From an uncultured Dehalococcoidia bacterium (GTDB lineage Bacteria > Chloroflexota > Dehalococcoidia > Lucifugimonadales > UBA3495): 64,000 bases of DNA. Shown here piece after piece: positions 1 through 8,751 of the stretch; within the stretch, counting starts at the first letter, position 1, and the number at the start of each line of letters is the position of its first letter. The stretch spans positions 656,880 through 720,879 of the forward strand of contig CATOSP010000002.1 in the NCBI GenBank assembly GCA_951812625.1. Reading direction: 5' to 3'. The notes under the pieces were generated by a model, which was not told the origin of the DNA, did no database searches, and saw only the letters and a program-made list of their open reading frames with translations. Position numbers and translations under genes: made by a program.

Positions 1-651
1 GCGGCTACCCGCAATGCTACTCTGGCCGAGGAGCGGCGCCGCTCCGACGAAGCATACAATCGCCGGTTGCAGGAACGGTGGGACAACAGCCCGATGGCGG
101 TGGAACGCATGATGCACGAACTGGCACAGGCCGCTCCGCCGGACACGATCATCGCCAACGAGGCCATCACGTCCAGCCCCGCTCTCATGCGGGAGTTCAC
201 ATTCGACCAGCCGGGGACACTGTTCGGAATCCAGGGCGGCGCTCTGGGTTGGGCCATGCCTGGAGCGCTGGGGGTGCAACTTGCCAATCCGGGCAAACCG
301 GTGCTGGCGGTGGTGGGAGACGGCGCATCCCTGTACACGGTGCAGGCCCTATGGACTGCGGCCCGCTACAACATCCCAGTGGTCTATGCTATCTGCAACA
401 ACCGCTCCTACCGCATCCTCAAGGTCAACATGGACACTTACCTGCGCCACATGCTAGACGACCGGGAGCGGGAGAGCGAATACGTCGGGATGGACTTCGC
501 CAACCCGCTGGACCTGGCAGCCATCGCCCAGGCAATGGGCGTTGCTAGTGAGAAGGTGGAGGACGCCTCTACCATTGGCCCGGCCCTCGAAAAAGCCTTC
601 GCCAGCGGCAAGCCCTACCTGCTGGATGTAAGCATCGACGGCTCCCTCTAG
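1..651 (+). CDS. Thiamine-diphosphate-dependent decarboxylase, C-terminal part (5' end outside window)
   Basis: The frame is open from base 1, so the gene begins upstream of the window. The visible 216 residues are the C-terminal TPP-binding domain: GDG at about bases 316-324 followed 24 residues later by the NN pair (CNNRSY), the usual metal-diphosphate site. The spacing and the stretch YTVQALWTAARYNIPVV resemble benzoylformate decarboxylase and acetolactate-synthase-like enzymes, which decarboxylate 2-oxo acids in the cytoplasm. Substrate cannot be fixed from this half. It converges on a hydroxyacid dehydrogenase gene across a hairpin terminator. Confidence 0.85.
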   Translation, partial: AATRNATLAEERRRSDEAYNRRLQERWDNSPMAVERMMHELAQAAPPDTIIANEAITSSPALMREFTFDQPGTLFGIQGGALGWAMPGALGVQLANPGKPVLAVVGDGASLYTVQALWTAARYNIPVVYAICNNRSYRILKVNMDTYLRHMLDDRERESEYVGMDFANPLDLAAIAQAMGVASEKVEDASTIGPALEKAFASGKPYLLDVSIDGSL

Positions 652-704
652 AACTCTCAGCCCGCTGTTGGGACATATCTGCCGTCTAGCTAAGGGCGAA
701 GTAC

Positions 705-757
705 GGCCCACCCTATCGAGAATCGGTTCCCATGCCGATACGGAGGGTGGGCCTTTC
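705..757. terminator. Intrinsic terminator between convergent genes
   Basis: A perfect 10-bp stem pairs GGCCCACCCT (705-714) with AGGGTGGGCC (744-753), followed by TTTCT on the plus strand. It lies between the stop of the TPP enzyme and the stop of the convergent dehydrogenase, so it could serve both, although only the plus-strand side has a clear T-rich tail. Confidence 0.75.
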
Positions 758-805
758 TGGTCCTGAGAGAATAGACGTTGGCTACCCGGCGAGCCGCCTA
801 CCTCA

Positions 806-1756
806 TTATTCATCCGGGTGGGTGGAAATGAACCTCCCAGCCCTGTCCGGGTCAATGTGGTCGGCACGTACCTCGACGTTGGACTGCTCTTCCTGGAGCA
901 CCACGGTAACGCTGCTGTCCTTATCGCCCCAACCGCGGTTCATGGCCTGCAAGGCTATCTGCTCGGCCAAGGTGGTCATGGGCATCGGAACATCGTACTC
1001 GCGGGCCAGTTCGGTGGCCAGGGAGATGTCCTTGTGGGCCAGGTTGAGGGCAAAGCTGGCGGGCTCATACTCTCCCCGGAACATGGTGCGCACTAGTCCC
1101 TCGTGTAGAACCCGCATTCGACCCAGGGAGCCGCGGCGCATACACTCCCAGACCGCTTCCGGCTCCACGCCCGCCTTGACCCCCAGCGTCAGCCCCTCGG
1201 CGATGGCCTGGCGCACGCTATGGCCGATCATGTTGTGGACCAGCTTGCAGATGGAACCCGCGCCGACCTCACCGGCATAGAATACCTTGTCGCCGAATGA
1301 GTCCAGGATAGGTTTGATCTTCTCGTAGACCTCCCGGTCACCTCCCACCATCACCGCCAGGTTGCCGCTGGCCGCGCCGGACTTGCCGCCGCTCACGGGA
1401 GCATCCAGCACGTGGACCCCTTTCTGCCGGAAGATAGGTTCCAACTCCCGGATCAGGGTGGGACGGCTGGACGACAGGTCCACGTAAACGCTTCCGGGGC
1501 GAATCCCCTCCAGTATGCCCTCCGGCCCGGTGGCCACGGCCTCAACCTCCTTGGGGCCCGGAAGCGACGTGAAAGTCACGTCGCTCAGACCAGCTACTTC
1601 CGACGGGGAGTTGGCCAGTCGCGCCCCTCCCTCCAGCAGAGGCCGGGTCACCTCCTCACGCAGGTCATACACCACCATCGCGTAGCCCGCCTTCTGGATA
1701 TTCAGTGACATACCCCCGCCCATGTTGCCAAGCCCGATAAACCCTATCGTCTCCAT
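806..1756 (-). CDS. 3-hydroxyisobutyrate dehydrogenase family oxidoreductase
   Basis: Cytoplasmic NAD(P)-dependent beta-hydroxyacid dehydrogenase of 316 residues. The N-terminal Rossmann motif GFIGLGNMG (residues 5-13) is followed by the substrate signature DAPVSGGKSGA (119-129) and the catalytic lysine region GSICKLVHN, with Lys171 and Asn175. This is the typical order for 3-hydroxyisobutyrate dehydrogenase or tartronate semialdehyde reductase. The ATG is preceded by a strong AAGGAGGAACG ribosome site. Neighbouring TPP-enzyme and acyl-CoA genes suggest carboxylic acid catabolism; the exact hydroxyacid is not determinable. Confidence 0.88.
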   Translation of the reverse strand: METIGFIGLGNMGGGMSLNIQKAGYAMVVYDLREEVTRPLLEGGARLANSPSEVAGLSDVTFTSLPGPKEVEAVATGPEGILEGIRPGSVYVDLSSSRPTLIRELEPIFRQKGVHVLDAPVSGGKSGAASGNLAVMVGGDREVYEKIKPILDSFGDKVFYAGEVGAGSICKLVHNMIGHSVRQAIAEGLTLGVKAGVEPEAVWECMRRGSLGRMRVLHEGLVRTMFRGEYEPASFALNLAHKDISLATELAREYDVPMPMTTLAEQIALQAMNRGWGDKDSSVTVVLQEEQSNVEVRADHIDPDRAGRFISTHPDE

Positions 1757-1902
1757 CGTTCCTCCTTAATCTTCTCCATAACCTGACTGCACCGCGCCCA
1801 CCGGACACGGGCCTATTCCATCTCGCATTTCCCGCTCGAATTATATGGGATGCAACCCACTTGACCGACGCCAGCAAGGCCAGGGGCCGAAAGACCAGTC
1901 GG

Positions 1903-2409
1903 TCACCCCACATCAATTCGCCACAAGTGCCGTCCTGTAGCAACGCACAGGAGGATGAACAAGAGAGGAATAATGGACATCACGAATGGCTGCGTAGAAG
2001 GGCCATAAATGTACTGAAACCAGACGTATCCGAACGCAAAGGCGAGTCCAAGTGAGATAACGCAGTACAGCATGGGGAGGGATCGCCACCGGTCCGAACT
2101 GGCAGAGCGCGGAAATTTGTTCTGAGACAACACCCGATAAAGATTGACGCCCAGACATGCAAGCACAGCTACCGCACTTGAGTAAAGTAGTGGCCACGCC
2201 CATGGAGCGCAGAGGAACGAATCACCGTTCCCAACGCAAAGAATCCAGATAAAAGGAAAAAGCCCCTGTACCCTAGCATCGAAAATATGATTGTAGCCAT
2301 ATCTCTCCCAAGAAATGAAGATGACGGCCATCCCGAATATCCAGTTTATGAGCGTCAGACCAGCCATCGCAAAGAAAAAAATGGCGAAGGAGCGCTCTAG
2401 CAACTTCAT
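1903..2409 (-). CDS. Small integral membrane protein, unknown function
   Basis: A 168-residue hydrophobic protein with about four predicted membrane segments (near residues 8-32, 65-88, 105-125 and 135-158). No enzymatic motif is visible. It lies downstream of and co-directional with the SagB-like gene, about 50 bp after it, and may be co-transcribed. The ribosome site is weak (AAGG directly before ATG), so the start is uncertain. No family recognised. Confidence 0.55.
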   Translation of the reverse strand: MKLLERSFAIFFFAMAGLTLINWIFGMAVIFISWERYGYNHIFDARVQGLFPFIWILCVGNGDSFLCAPWAWPLLYSSAVAVLACLGVNLYRVLSQNKFPRSASSDRWRSLPMLYCVISLGLAFAFGYVWFQYIYGPSTQPFVMSIIPLLFILLCVATGRHLWRIDVG

Positions 2410-2457
2410 CCTTGGCCTGCCTGTAGACTCGTCAGGATACGGGGACTGGTAGAGTGT

Positions 2458-4059
2458 TTAGCTTCCCCTAGGAGGCTGCGGCATTCCAGCCCCTCGGGCC
2501 AGCGCATCCAGTTGCACCGCGACCCGCGAGCGGTAGGGACGGACGCGGTTGGGGTGGCCTCGCTTGCCCAGTCCCACCAGGAACATGACGCTCTTGCCCT
2601 CGGCATGAGGAGAGAAGAACTCGGTCACCTCGTCATCATAGAAGGTCATGCCCGTGGCCCCCAGGCCCAAGGAGTGGGCGGCCAGGTACATGTTCCCGCC
2701 CATAAGGCCCGCCTCCAGTTGCGCCGCCCGGTAGCCCCGGCCGCCCATACGCCGGAACACATCCTGGAGGTCGGCCATAAAGAAAGCTACCGCGCTGGAA
2801 TCTCCACCCAACGCCTGCTCAAAACACAGGTGGGCTGCCTGTTCCCGGAACTTCCCTTCCCGGAGCAGCGTCAACTCCTGGTTCTCTACCGAGAAAAAGT
2901 ATGCTCCCGGCGCCAGCGACTCCACGGCATTCACGACAAGGTACACGCCCTGCAAACTCCCCTGCTCCTGGAAGTCCCAGCGCATCCCCTGGGTGGCGAA
3001 GGCGAGAATGGTGTCAAACTGCGTACTTGAAATCACCTCGCGGGCGAAACGGCGGGTCGAGCCTCGCTCTAAAATTACCTCGGCCAGAGGTAGACCTGGT
3101 TCCTGCCCCATGGCCACCGGAACGCCTGAACCGGCAGTGTCTCTCCTCTGAGGCGCGGACAATGTCGCGGATCTCCAGCCAGCTACGTCCTCCGGGGTCG
3201 CCAGCGTAGCTTCAGCATGGGCAAGCGTGACCTCGTCGTACCCGATTTGCTCCCCGGCCAGATTATACTCCGGCGTTATGTCAGGCAATGCGCCAGCGGC
3301 GGCTGACGAAGCGGGAACACCGAACACGGACCCAACGGTCACGATGCACAGGCCCGCTTCATCTGACGGGTCCATACCCAGCAGCCGGTCAACGTCGCTG
3401 TCCACGAATCCCACCGACACCCTTGACGGTTGGCCCTGGGCACGGGCAACGGCCAGCAAGTTGGAGAGGATGGTGCCGCAGTCCCAGAAACAGTAACGGT
3501 ATCCCCGCGCCCGGTATTTCCACGCGCTGCGCCAGAAGTTGGCGGTGCAGACTATGCTCAATGGCGCGGTGGCCACTTCCGGGTCATTCCCTGCAGCCCG
3601 CGCAAGCTCACCTCGGAAGTCGCCCTGCCGAAGTTGTCCCAGCGAGAAATCCAAAGCCGAAAAGTGATACACCCCGGCCTCCAACCCCTCCATGTCATTG
3701 CAGACCAGGTACAGGTCAATGGGATAGAGGGCTCCTGCGGAAGCTGCGGCGCGGTAATGCACCTCTCCGGCAGAGCGCAGGAACGCCTTGCGGACCAGGC
3801 CTGCTGAATAGTACAGAAGTTGGGCCACCGAAGAAACATTGGGCGGGGGTGAGGGGTCTGGAACTGTGCCAGCCGAAGCCATCGCCTCCAGCACCGGCAT
3901 GTCCGGCGACGGGAAGTCAGGCGGCAACGGCAGCACCGGAACGTCCCGGTACGTCTTATAGAGGGGCGGCTTGGTGCGCAGGTTGATATACGAGAGCTTG
4001 GTGGCCTCGTGGTAGTCTCTGGCTGCTCCGGACCTGAAAATTTGACCCTGGGCGCTCAC
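2458..4059 (-). CDS. SagB/ThcOx-type dehydrogenase with two nitroreductase domains
   Basis: A 533-residue protein with two consecutive FMN-dependent nitroreductase-like domains (about 60-260 and 330-510). Seen features: the HEATKLSY-like N-terminus, SVAQLLYYSAGL, RAAASAGALYPID in the first domain and ILERGSTRRF plus GATGMTFYDDEVTEFF in the second. SagB-type enzymes oxidise azolines to azoles in thiazole/oxazole-modified peptides, but double-domain versions also occur away from such clusters. No YcaO cyclodehydratase or precursor peptide is nearby, so the substrate is unknown. It ends the set that starts with the EVE gene four bases upstream. Confidence 0.82.
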   Translation of the reverse strand: MSAQGQIFRSGAARDYHEATKLSYINLRTKPPLYKTYRDVPVLPLPPDFPSPDMPVLEAMASAGTVPDPSPPPNVSSVAQLLYYSAGLVRKAFLRSAGEVHYRAAASAGALYPIDLYLVCNDMEGLEAGVYHFSALDFSLGQLRQGDFRGELARAAGNDPEVATAPLSIVCTANFWRSAWKYRARGYRYCFWDCGTILSNLLAVARAQGQPSRVSVGFVDSDVDRLLGMDPSDEAGLCIVTVGSVFGVPASSAAAGALPDITPEYNLAGEQIGYDEVTLAHAEATLATPEDVAGWRSATLSAPQRRDTAGSGVPVAMGQEPGLPLAEVILERGSTRRFAREVISSTQFDTILAFATQGMRWDFQEQGSLQGVYLVVNAVESLAPGAYFFSVENQELTLLREGKFREQAAHLCFEQALGGDSSAVAFFMADLQDVFRRMGGRGYRAAQLEAGLMGGNMYLAAHSLGLGATGMTFYDDEVTEFFSPHAEGKSVMFLVGLGKRGHPNRVRPYRSRVAVQLDALARGAGMPQPPRGS

Positions 4060-4062
4060 GAT

Positions 4063-4539
4063 TCAGTCGATTCCTCCCAGGGACAGCACCTCGTCCCATT
4101 CCTCCTTGGTCACCGGCTGTATCGAGAGTCGCATCCCACGACGCGCCACGTACATGTCCTTCAGGCGCGGGTTGTCCTTTATCTCGGCCAGGGTGACCGG
4201 GCGGGTAAACTCCTTGTCCGCCTTTATGTCAATCATCAGCCAAGCGGGGGAGTCGGGGTTGCTCTTCGCGTCGTAGTACTTCTCAGATGGATCGAATGCC
4301 GTCGGGTCGAGGTAGGCCCCGCTGACAATCGTGGCGGTGCCGATCACTGCCAGGGGTTTGGCGTTGCTGTGGTAGAACAGCACGCCGTCGCCCAACTGCA
4401 TATCATCTCGCATGAAGTTCCGCGCCTGGTAGTTGCGCACCCCGTCCCACTCGGCGGTCTGGTCAGGTTCGCCTTGCAAGTCAGTGTAAGAAAATGCCGA
4501 TGGTTCCGATTTGAAGAGCCAATAGCGCCGCTCCGCCAT
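4063..4539 (-). CDS. EVE domain protein
   Basis: A 158-residue single-domain protein beginning MAERRYWLFKSEP, the classic EVE opening, with WDGVRNYQARNFMRDD and LFYHSNAKPLAVIGTA following. EVE domains belong to the PUA-like fold and bind modified bases in DNA or RNA; free-standing bacterial versions are often linked to modified-nucleotide sensing. The ATG has an upstream GGAGGA. The SagB-like gene follows after three bases, so the two are probably co-transcribed. Confidence 0.9.
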   Translation of the reverse strand: MAERRYWLFKSEPSAFSYTDLQGEPDQTAEWDGVRNYQARNFMRDDMQLGDGVLFYHSNAKPLAVIGTATIVSGAYLDPTAFDPSEKYYDAKSNPDSPAWLMIDIKADKEFTRPVTLAEIKDNPRLKDMYVARRGMRLSIQPVTKEEWDEVLSLGGID

Positions 4540-4584
4540 ATCCTCCTCCCATCTCGTGTCGTGAAATCAATCAGCAGGGCCGCA

Positions 4585-6213
4585 TCATCGGATGCGTATG
4601 CCCGCGGCCTCCCGGTCGAAGCATCCCTCGATCAGGTCCTCTCGTTCCTGGCGCAGCAGGTCCTTGCGCACTCTCAGGCTGGGCGTGCGGGGAAGCTCCG
4701 TGCGCATCTCCAGGTATCGGGGCACCTTGAAATAGGCCAGTCGCTCCGCGCACCAGTACACCACGTCCTCGGGTTTGAGTGCGGAACCCGGCGCAGTGGC
4801 GACGTAGGCTTTCACCTCGTCCTCCCCCAATTCCGACGGCACGGCGATCACGGCGCAGTCCATCACCCCGGCATGGCTCTTGATGACGTCCTCCACTTCC
4901 TGGGAAGAGATATTCTCGCCCCGTCGCCTGATGATGTCCTTCTTGCGGTCAACGAAGTAGAGGAACCCGTCCTCGTCCAGCCAGCCAAGGTCGCCGGTAT
5001 ACAGCCAGTCGTCCCGCAAGGTCTGTCGCGTCTGCTCCTCGTTGTTCCAGTAGCCGGGAGTAACGGCAGGATTGCTGACTGTAATCTCGCCGACGGTGTT
5101 GACGCCCACCGGCTCGCCAGTCTCGGCATCGGCGATGCGCACCTGGTTGGTGAAGCTGGGGTCAGGGTGCTGGCGGGGCTGCCCCGACGACCCTGAGCGG
5201 CGGCGCTGGCCAATCTGCTCGATGGTGCCATAGCAGGTCTCGGTCATACCGAACCCGACGATTATGTCCGTCCCGAACCGTTCCTGGAAATCGGCCAGGA
5301 ACTCCGGGGAGAAGGCGGGGGAGCCGTAGAACAGGCGCACCCGGTTCTCCCGGTCGGTTGGAGACTCCGGGTTCTTGGCCAGGACCGGCATCATCATGCC
5401 GATGAAGTTGACCACGGTGGCATCGGCGGCCCGTACCTGGTCCCAGAACCGGGAGGCGCTGAAACGGTCCACTACCACCAGGGTTGCTCCCGCCGCAAGT
5501 GCCCCCATCGTGGAGTAATACTGCACGTTGGCGTGGAAATAGGGCAGGCAAGTGAAGAAACGGTCGTCAGTAGTTGCCTGGGTCCAGTGGGCGAACCCCT
5601 GTCCGGCGGCCACGTACATCCGGTGTGTCACGATCACGCCCTTGGGATTCCCCGTGGTGCCGGAAGTGTAGACCAGCATCGACACATCGCCGGGGGAGAC
5701 CTTGGGGGTGTCTGCCAGCGGCACGGCCTCTGCCAGGGCGTCGGAGAAACCGGTCCAGCCCGTGGCGTCGGCGTCGTCTCCAACGACCAGCCTATGTTGT
5801 ATCGTGGGCGCGAGATCTGCCGCCTGCTGTGCGATGTCGAGCAACCCCGTGTCGGCCACCAGCCCGCAGGCCCCGGCGTCGTTCAGGATATACGCCGTCT
5901 CGTCACGTTTGTAGGCGGTGTTGATTGGAACGCCGATTGCCCCGATGCTCGACAGTCCGAACCAGCAGAAGAGATACTCCATGCAGTTGGGCATGAAGAG
6001 GCACACCCGGTCACCGTGGCCCACTCCCAGGGAGTGGAACAGTCCCGCGGTCGCCTTGACCGCTTCCTCGAACTCGCGGAAGGTCAGCTTCCGCCCCTGC
6101 ATCTCCACGAAGACCTTGCCGGGATTCCGCTGGGCGACTGTCCCAAGGAACTCAGCCAGGTCCATGTCCCACGCGGGGCGATTGGCGTTGTCCGGTACGG
6201 CAATCTCGCTCAT
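4585..6213 (-). CDS. AMP-forming acyl-CoA ligase, ANL superfamily
   Basis: About 542 residues. Activates a carboxylic acid with ATP and transfers it to CoA. Visible motifs: the phosphate loop YTSGTTGNPKG (about residues 182-192), GFGMTETC (A5), YTGDLGWLDEDG (A7) and DRKKDIIRRRGENIS (A8). The order matches carnitine/crotonobetaine-CoA ligase-like enzymes. The usual A10 lysine (GK before the final LR) appears as LR in PSLRVRKDLLR near residue 514, so the adenylation lysine looks replaced by arginine. The chosen ATG (MSEIAV) has GGAG upstream; a longer frame reaches 6246. Confidence 0.88.
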   Translation of the reverse strand: MSEIAVPDNANRPAWDMDLAEFLGTVAQRNPGKVFVEMQGRKLTFREFEEAVKATAGLFHSLGVGHGDRVCLFMPNCMEYLFCWFGLSSIGAIGVPINTAYKRDETAYILNDAGACGLVADTGLLDIAQQAADLAPTIQHRLVVGDDADATGWTGFSDALAEAVPLADTPKVSPGDVSMLVYTSGTTGNPKGVIVTHRMYVAAGQGFAHWTQATTDDRFFTCLPYFHANVQYYSTMGALAAGATLVVVDRFSASRFWDQVRAADATVVNFIGMMMPVLAKNPESPTDRENRVRLFYGSPAFSPEFLADFQERFGTDIIVGFGMTETCYGTIEQIGQRRRSGSSGQPRQHPDPSFTNQVRIADAETGEPVGVNTVGEITVSNPAVTPGYWNNEEQTRQTLRDDWLYTGDLGWLDEDGFLYFVDRKKDIIRRRGENISSQEVEDVIKSHAGVMDCAVIAVPSELGEDEVKAYVATAPGSALKPEDVVYWCAERLAYFKVPRYLEMRTELPRTPSLRVRKDLLRQEREDLIEGCFDREAAGIRIR

Positions 6214-6447
6214 AGCGTAACCACTCCAACAGCCCCAACCTACCATGTACCCGTCTAGTGGTCAACGGCTGTATGCACCTGCTCTGGTTCATACACTGGT
6301 CCAGCACCGGGGAGTGGACAAGACCTCATTACTGACACACACCTCTTTCCAACCCCGGATGCCATTCCCTATGATGTCTTATAGGCATTAGCCTCCGCCA
6401 CCGTCCTGAACGGGGGATTACTCCAGCCGGTGGTCCCAAATGGTTGA

Positions 6448-6476
6448 AAATGTCCGGATATGACCGGAAATGTCCG
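6448..6476. promoter_or_regulatory. Twin AAATGTCCG direct repeats in a divergent intergenic region
   Basis: The 379-bp gap between the divergent ligase and DUF35 genes (6214-6592) holds two exact AAATGTCCG copies at 6448-6456 and 6468-6476. They are 20 bp apart, two helical turns, and enclose TCCGG/CCGGA dyads. This looks like a regulator binding site for one or both divergent genes. The rest of the gap contains only an imperfect GC-rich hairpin near 6490-6515; no clear -10 or -35 is seen. Confidence 0.3.
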
Positions 6477-6592
6477 CGAAACAGGAATCTTCCCCGGCAG
6501 TCCCACCGGGGGAATCTTGAATGACTGTCCAGGTTGACACTCGCCGGATGCCAAGATTAAGCTGGAAATCCGCCGCAGGGGGGCGATTTTCT

Positions 6593-7009
6593 ATGCCAGA
6601 ATCCATAGACCCACAGCGATTGCGATTGGCCGATGATGAACGCGCCAGCGGCGTCCTGCTGGGGGTGCGCTGCCTCGATTGCGGGGTGACTGTGTTCGGC
6701 CCGTGTGCCTTCTGCCAAAGCTGCACTTCCGACAGGCTGGAACCGGTGGAACTCGAGGGGACGGGCGTGTTGTACAGCTACACCGTGGTGCGAGTGCCTC
6801 CCGCCGGGTGGCCAGGGCCAGTCCCCTATGTGCTGGGGCAGGTGGAACTGCCGGAAGGCCCACAGGTGCTGGCTGAGGTGATCGACTGTGAGCACGACCA
6901 ATTGAAGATCGGTATGCTGGTAGAACTGGCTTTGCAGGCCGTTGCTTCCGAGGGAGGCACAGAAGAGAAGCTGGTCTACAAGTGGCGGCCCGCGCACCCC
7001 GACGATTAG
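6593..7009 (+). CDS. DUF35 / OB-fold acyl-CoA-associated zinc-ribbon protein
   Basis: A 138-residue protein with an N-terminal rubredoxin-like zinc ribbon (Cys27, Cys30, Cys41 and Cys44 in CLDC...CAFCQSC) followed by an OB fold starting ELEGTGVLYSYTVV. DUF35 proteins partner with thiolase-like enzymes lacking their own zinc ribbon, as in archaeal HMG-CoA synthesis and bacterial steroid/ketoacyl thiolysis. The thiolase gene starts six bases downstream, matching that arrangement. ATG at 6593 has a G-rich ribosome site; a longer frame reaches 6521. Confidence 0.88.
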   Translation: MPESIDPQRLRLADDERASGVLLGVRCLDCGVTVFGPCAFCQSCTSDRLEPVELEGTGVLYSYTVVRVPPAGWPGPVPYVLGQVELPEGPQVLAEVIDCEHDQLKIGMLVELALQAVASEGGTEEKLVYKWRPAHPDD

Positions 7010-7015
7010 AATTCT

Positions 7016-8197
7016 GTGGAGTCATCAGACCGAGGTTATGCCTTGAACCAAATGCCCCAAGGCCGTGAAGTAGTGGTTGCAGGCGTGGGCCTGCACCCCT
7101 TTGGACGATTTCCGGAGAAGGACCTGGCCACCCTGGCGATGGAGGCCGTGCTTCCTGCCCTGGAGGACGCCGGGGTGCGTTGGAAGGACATCCCCGTGGC
7201 CTACTTTGGCCATGTTTACTACCAGGGCATGTCGGTAGGGGAGACGGCCCTGGGGAAGCTGGGGCTGACTGGTATCCCCATCATCAACGTCGAAAACGCC
7301 TGCTCCAGCGGTTCCACCGCCTTCTGGCAGGCATACTGGGGAGTGACCACCGGGCTGTACGACCTCGCACTGGCCTTCGGGGCGGAGAAGGTGCCGCGTG
7401 GCCCGGTCACTGTGACTGCCGAGGACAGCCCGGACCGCTTCATCGGCGGCGACCACATGATGGCCGGTTACGCCCTGCGCATGCGCCGTTACATGGAAGA
7501 CACAGGCGCGCCGGCATCGGCCCTCGCCCAAGTAGCGGTGAAAGCGCGGCAGAACGGTACCCTGAACCCATTCGCCCACCGCAACACCACCTACACCATA
7601 GAGGAAGTGCTGGAATCGCGGCCCATTGCCGACCCCCTGACTCTCTACCAGTGCTGCCCGACCAGTGAGGGAGCCGCCGCGGCTGTGCTGTGCGCTCGTG
7701 AATCACTGGGGCGTTACGGAATCGACGAGTCTCGAACAGTCGGGATTGCGGCAGCGGTGCTGAGTTCCGGCAGCTACAACGGGCGGGGCAGTGATCACTC
7801 GGCCTTCAGCCCCTACCGTACCGAACCCGGCGCGATCCAAGCTTACGAAATGGCAGGGATGGGGCCGGAGGACGTGGACCTAGTGCAGGTCCACGATGCC
7901 GCGACAATCGGCGAGTTGCAGCAGCTGGAATCGCTGCACCTGACGCCATTTGGGGAGGCTTGGCGGGCGACCACGGAGGGCCGCACGTCTTTGACCGGGG
8001 ACATCCCGACCAACACCGACGGCGGGCTGCTGGCTATGGGGCACCCCTTCGGTGCAACAGGCATCAGGCAGGTCCACGAAACGGTGACTCAGCTAAGGGG
8101 CGAGGCGGGTCAGAGGCAGGTGCCAGGTGCAACCGTTGGCCTAGCCCAGTGCTCAGGCGCAGGGGACGTCACCACCGTCCACATTCTGAAGAGGTAG
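7016..8197 (+). CDS. Thiolase / acetyl-CoA acetyltransferase (SCP-x type)
   Basis: A 393-residue thiolase-fold enzyme. Active-site Cys96 lies in NACSSGS, His343 in MGHPFGATG and the second cysteine (about 379) in LAQCSGAGD, so all catalytic residues are present. Sequence style matches SCP-x thiolases that work with DUF35 partners, the gene directly upstream. Likely reaction: thiolytic cleavage or condensation of a 3-ketoacyl-CoA. The GTG at 7016 is the longest start; TTG at 7043 and ATG at 7052 are alternatives, the former with a GAGG just upstream. Confidence 0.9.
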   Translation: MESSDRGYALNQMPQGREVVVAGVGLHPFGRFPEKDLATLAMEAVLPALEDAGVRWKDIPVAYFGHVYYQGMSVGETALGKLGLTGIPIINVENACSSGSTAFWQAYWGVTTGLYDLALAFGAEKVPRGPVTVTAEDSPDRFIGGDHMMAGYALRMRRYMEDTGAPASALAQVAVKARQNGTLNPFAHRNTTYTIEEVLESRPIADPLTLYQCCPTSEGAAAAVLCARESLGRYGIDESRTVGIAAAVLSSGSYNGRGSDHSAFSPYRTEPGAIQAYEMAGMGPEDVDLVQVHDAATIGELQQLESLHLTPFGEAWRATTEGRTSLTGDIPTNTDGGLLAMGHPFGATGIRQVHETVTQLRGEAGQRQVPGATVGLAQCSGAGDVTTVHILKR

Positions 8198-8222
8198 GCC
8201 GGGGCCGTTTCAAACGTTACAG

Positions 8223-8262
8223 CTCTGGCAGAATCACCAACAACTGATGGTTCTGCCAGGAG
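8223..8262. terminator. Hairpin between convergent genes
   Basis: CTGGCAGAA (8225-8233) pairs perfectly with TTCTGCCAG (8251-8259) just past the thiolase stop and before the stop of the convergent membrane protein gene. There is no T tract, so termination is an inference from position. Confidence 0.4.
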
Positions 8263-8271
8263 CTTCCTCCG

Positions 8272-8751
8272 TCACGACGGGGCGATCCCAGAGCCGAACC
8301 CTGCCGCCTCTGTCTCAGTCATTTTAGCCCCGACTAGGAATTTGGCTGAGGCGTGCTGCCACAGTCGAATTCCGATGACTCCCATCACGATGGGCATAGC
8401 GGCCCCCAGAACAGACCAGAACTGTTCGTCGGCTACGTGATTGGGAGACAAAGAATTGAACCAGTTCCAGAAATATATGATGGACACGGCGACGGACCCG
8501 TAGAAAACCGAGTTGACCTCCAGGTAGCGTTTCAAATCCACCGCCCCATTACCGTTGATACGGCGCTTCTCAGCGTAACTCGCCGCCAGGGTAATGAACA
8601 TTGCCGGTGCCATGAACCAGTTCATTACGTGCCATGCGGTGAAGGGTGCATCACCCCCAGGGTGATAGAGTGGAGTGATGATAAAGTGGATGGGGATGGC
8701 AGCCGCCACCAACACGAGGCAAGCCGCCGCAATGCGAAGCAGAACTGACAT
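8272..8751 (-). CDS. Four-helix membrane protein, unknown function
   Basis: A 159-residue protein with four hydrophobic segments (about 5-27, 42-60, 82-103 and 112-133). His23, His32 and His41 and the conserved-looking WHVMNWFM are visible, but there is no recognised family motif. ATG is preceded by AGGAGAAAGT, a good ribosome site, which supports it as a real gene. It is transcribed alone, convergent with the thiolase gene. Confidence 0.65.
   Translation of the reverse strand: MSVLLRIAAACLVLVAAAIPIHFIITPLYHPGGDAPFTAWHVMNWFMAPAMFITLAASYAEKRRINGNGAVDLKRYLEVNSVFYGSVAVSIIYFWNWFNSLSPNHVADEQFWSVLGAAMPIVMGVIGIRLWQHASAKFLVGAKMTETEAAGFGSGIAPS

Noticed and set aside
4009..5196. 395-codon plus-strand open frame across the EVE and ligase genes
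   Set aside because: Antisense to two clearly recognised genes, no ribosome site or motif.
6245..6285. ATGTACCCGT and ATGCACC near 6.25 kb as another repeat locus
   Set aside because: The two matches are 28 bp apart, not 45, and lack the flanking features; probably chance.
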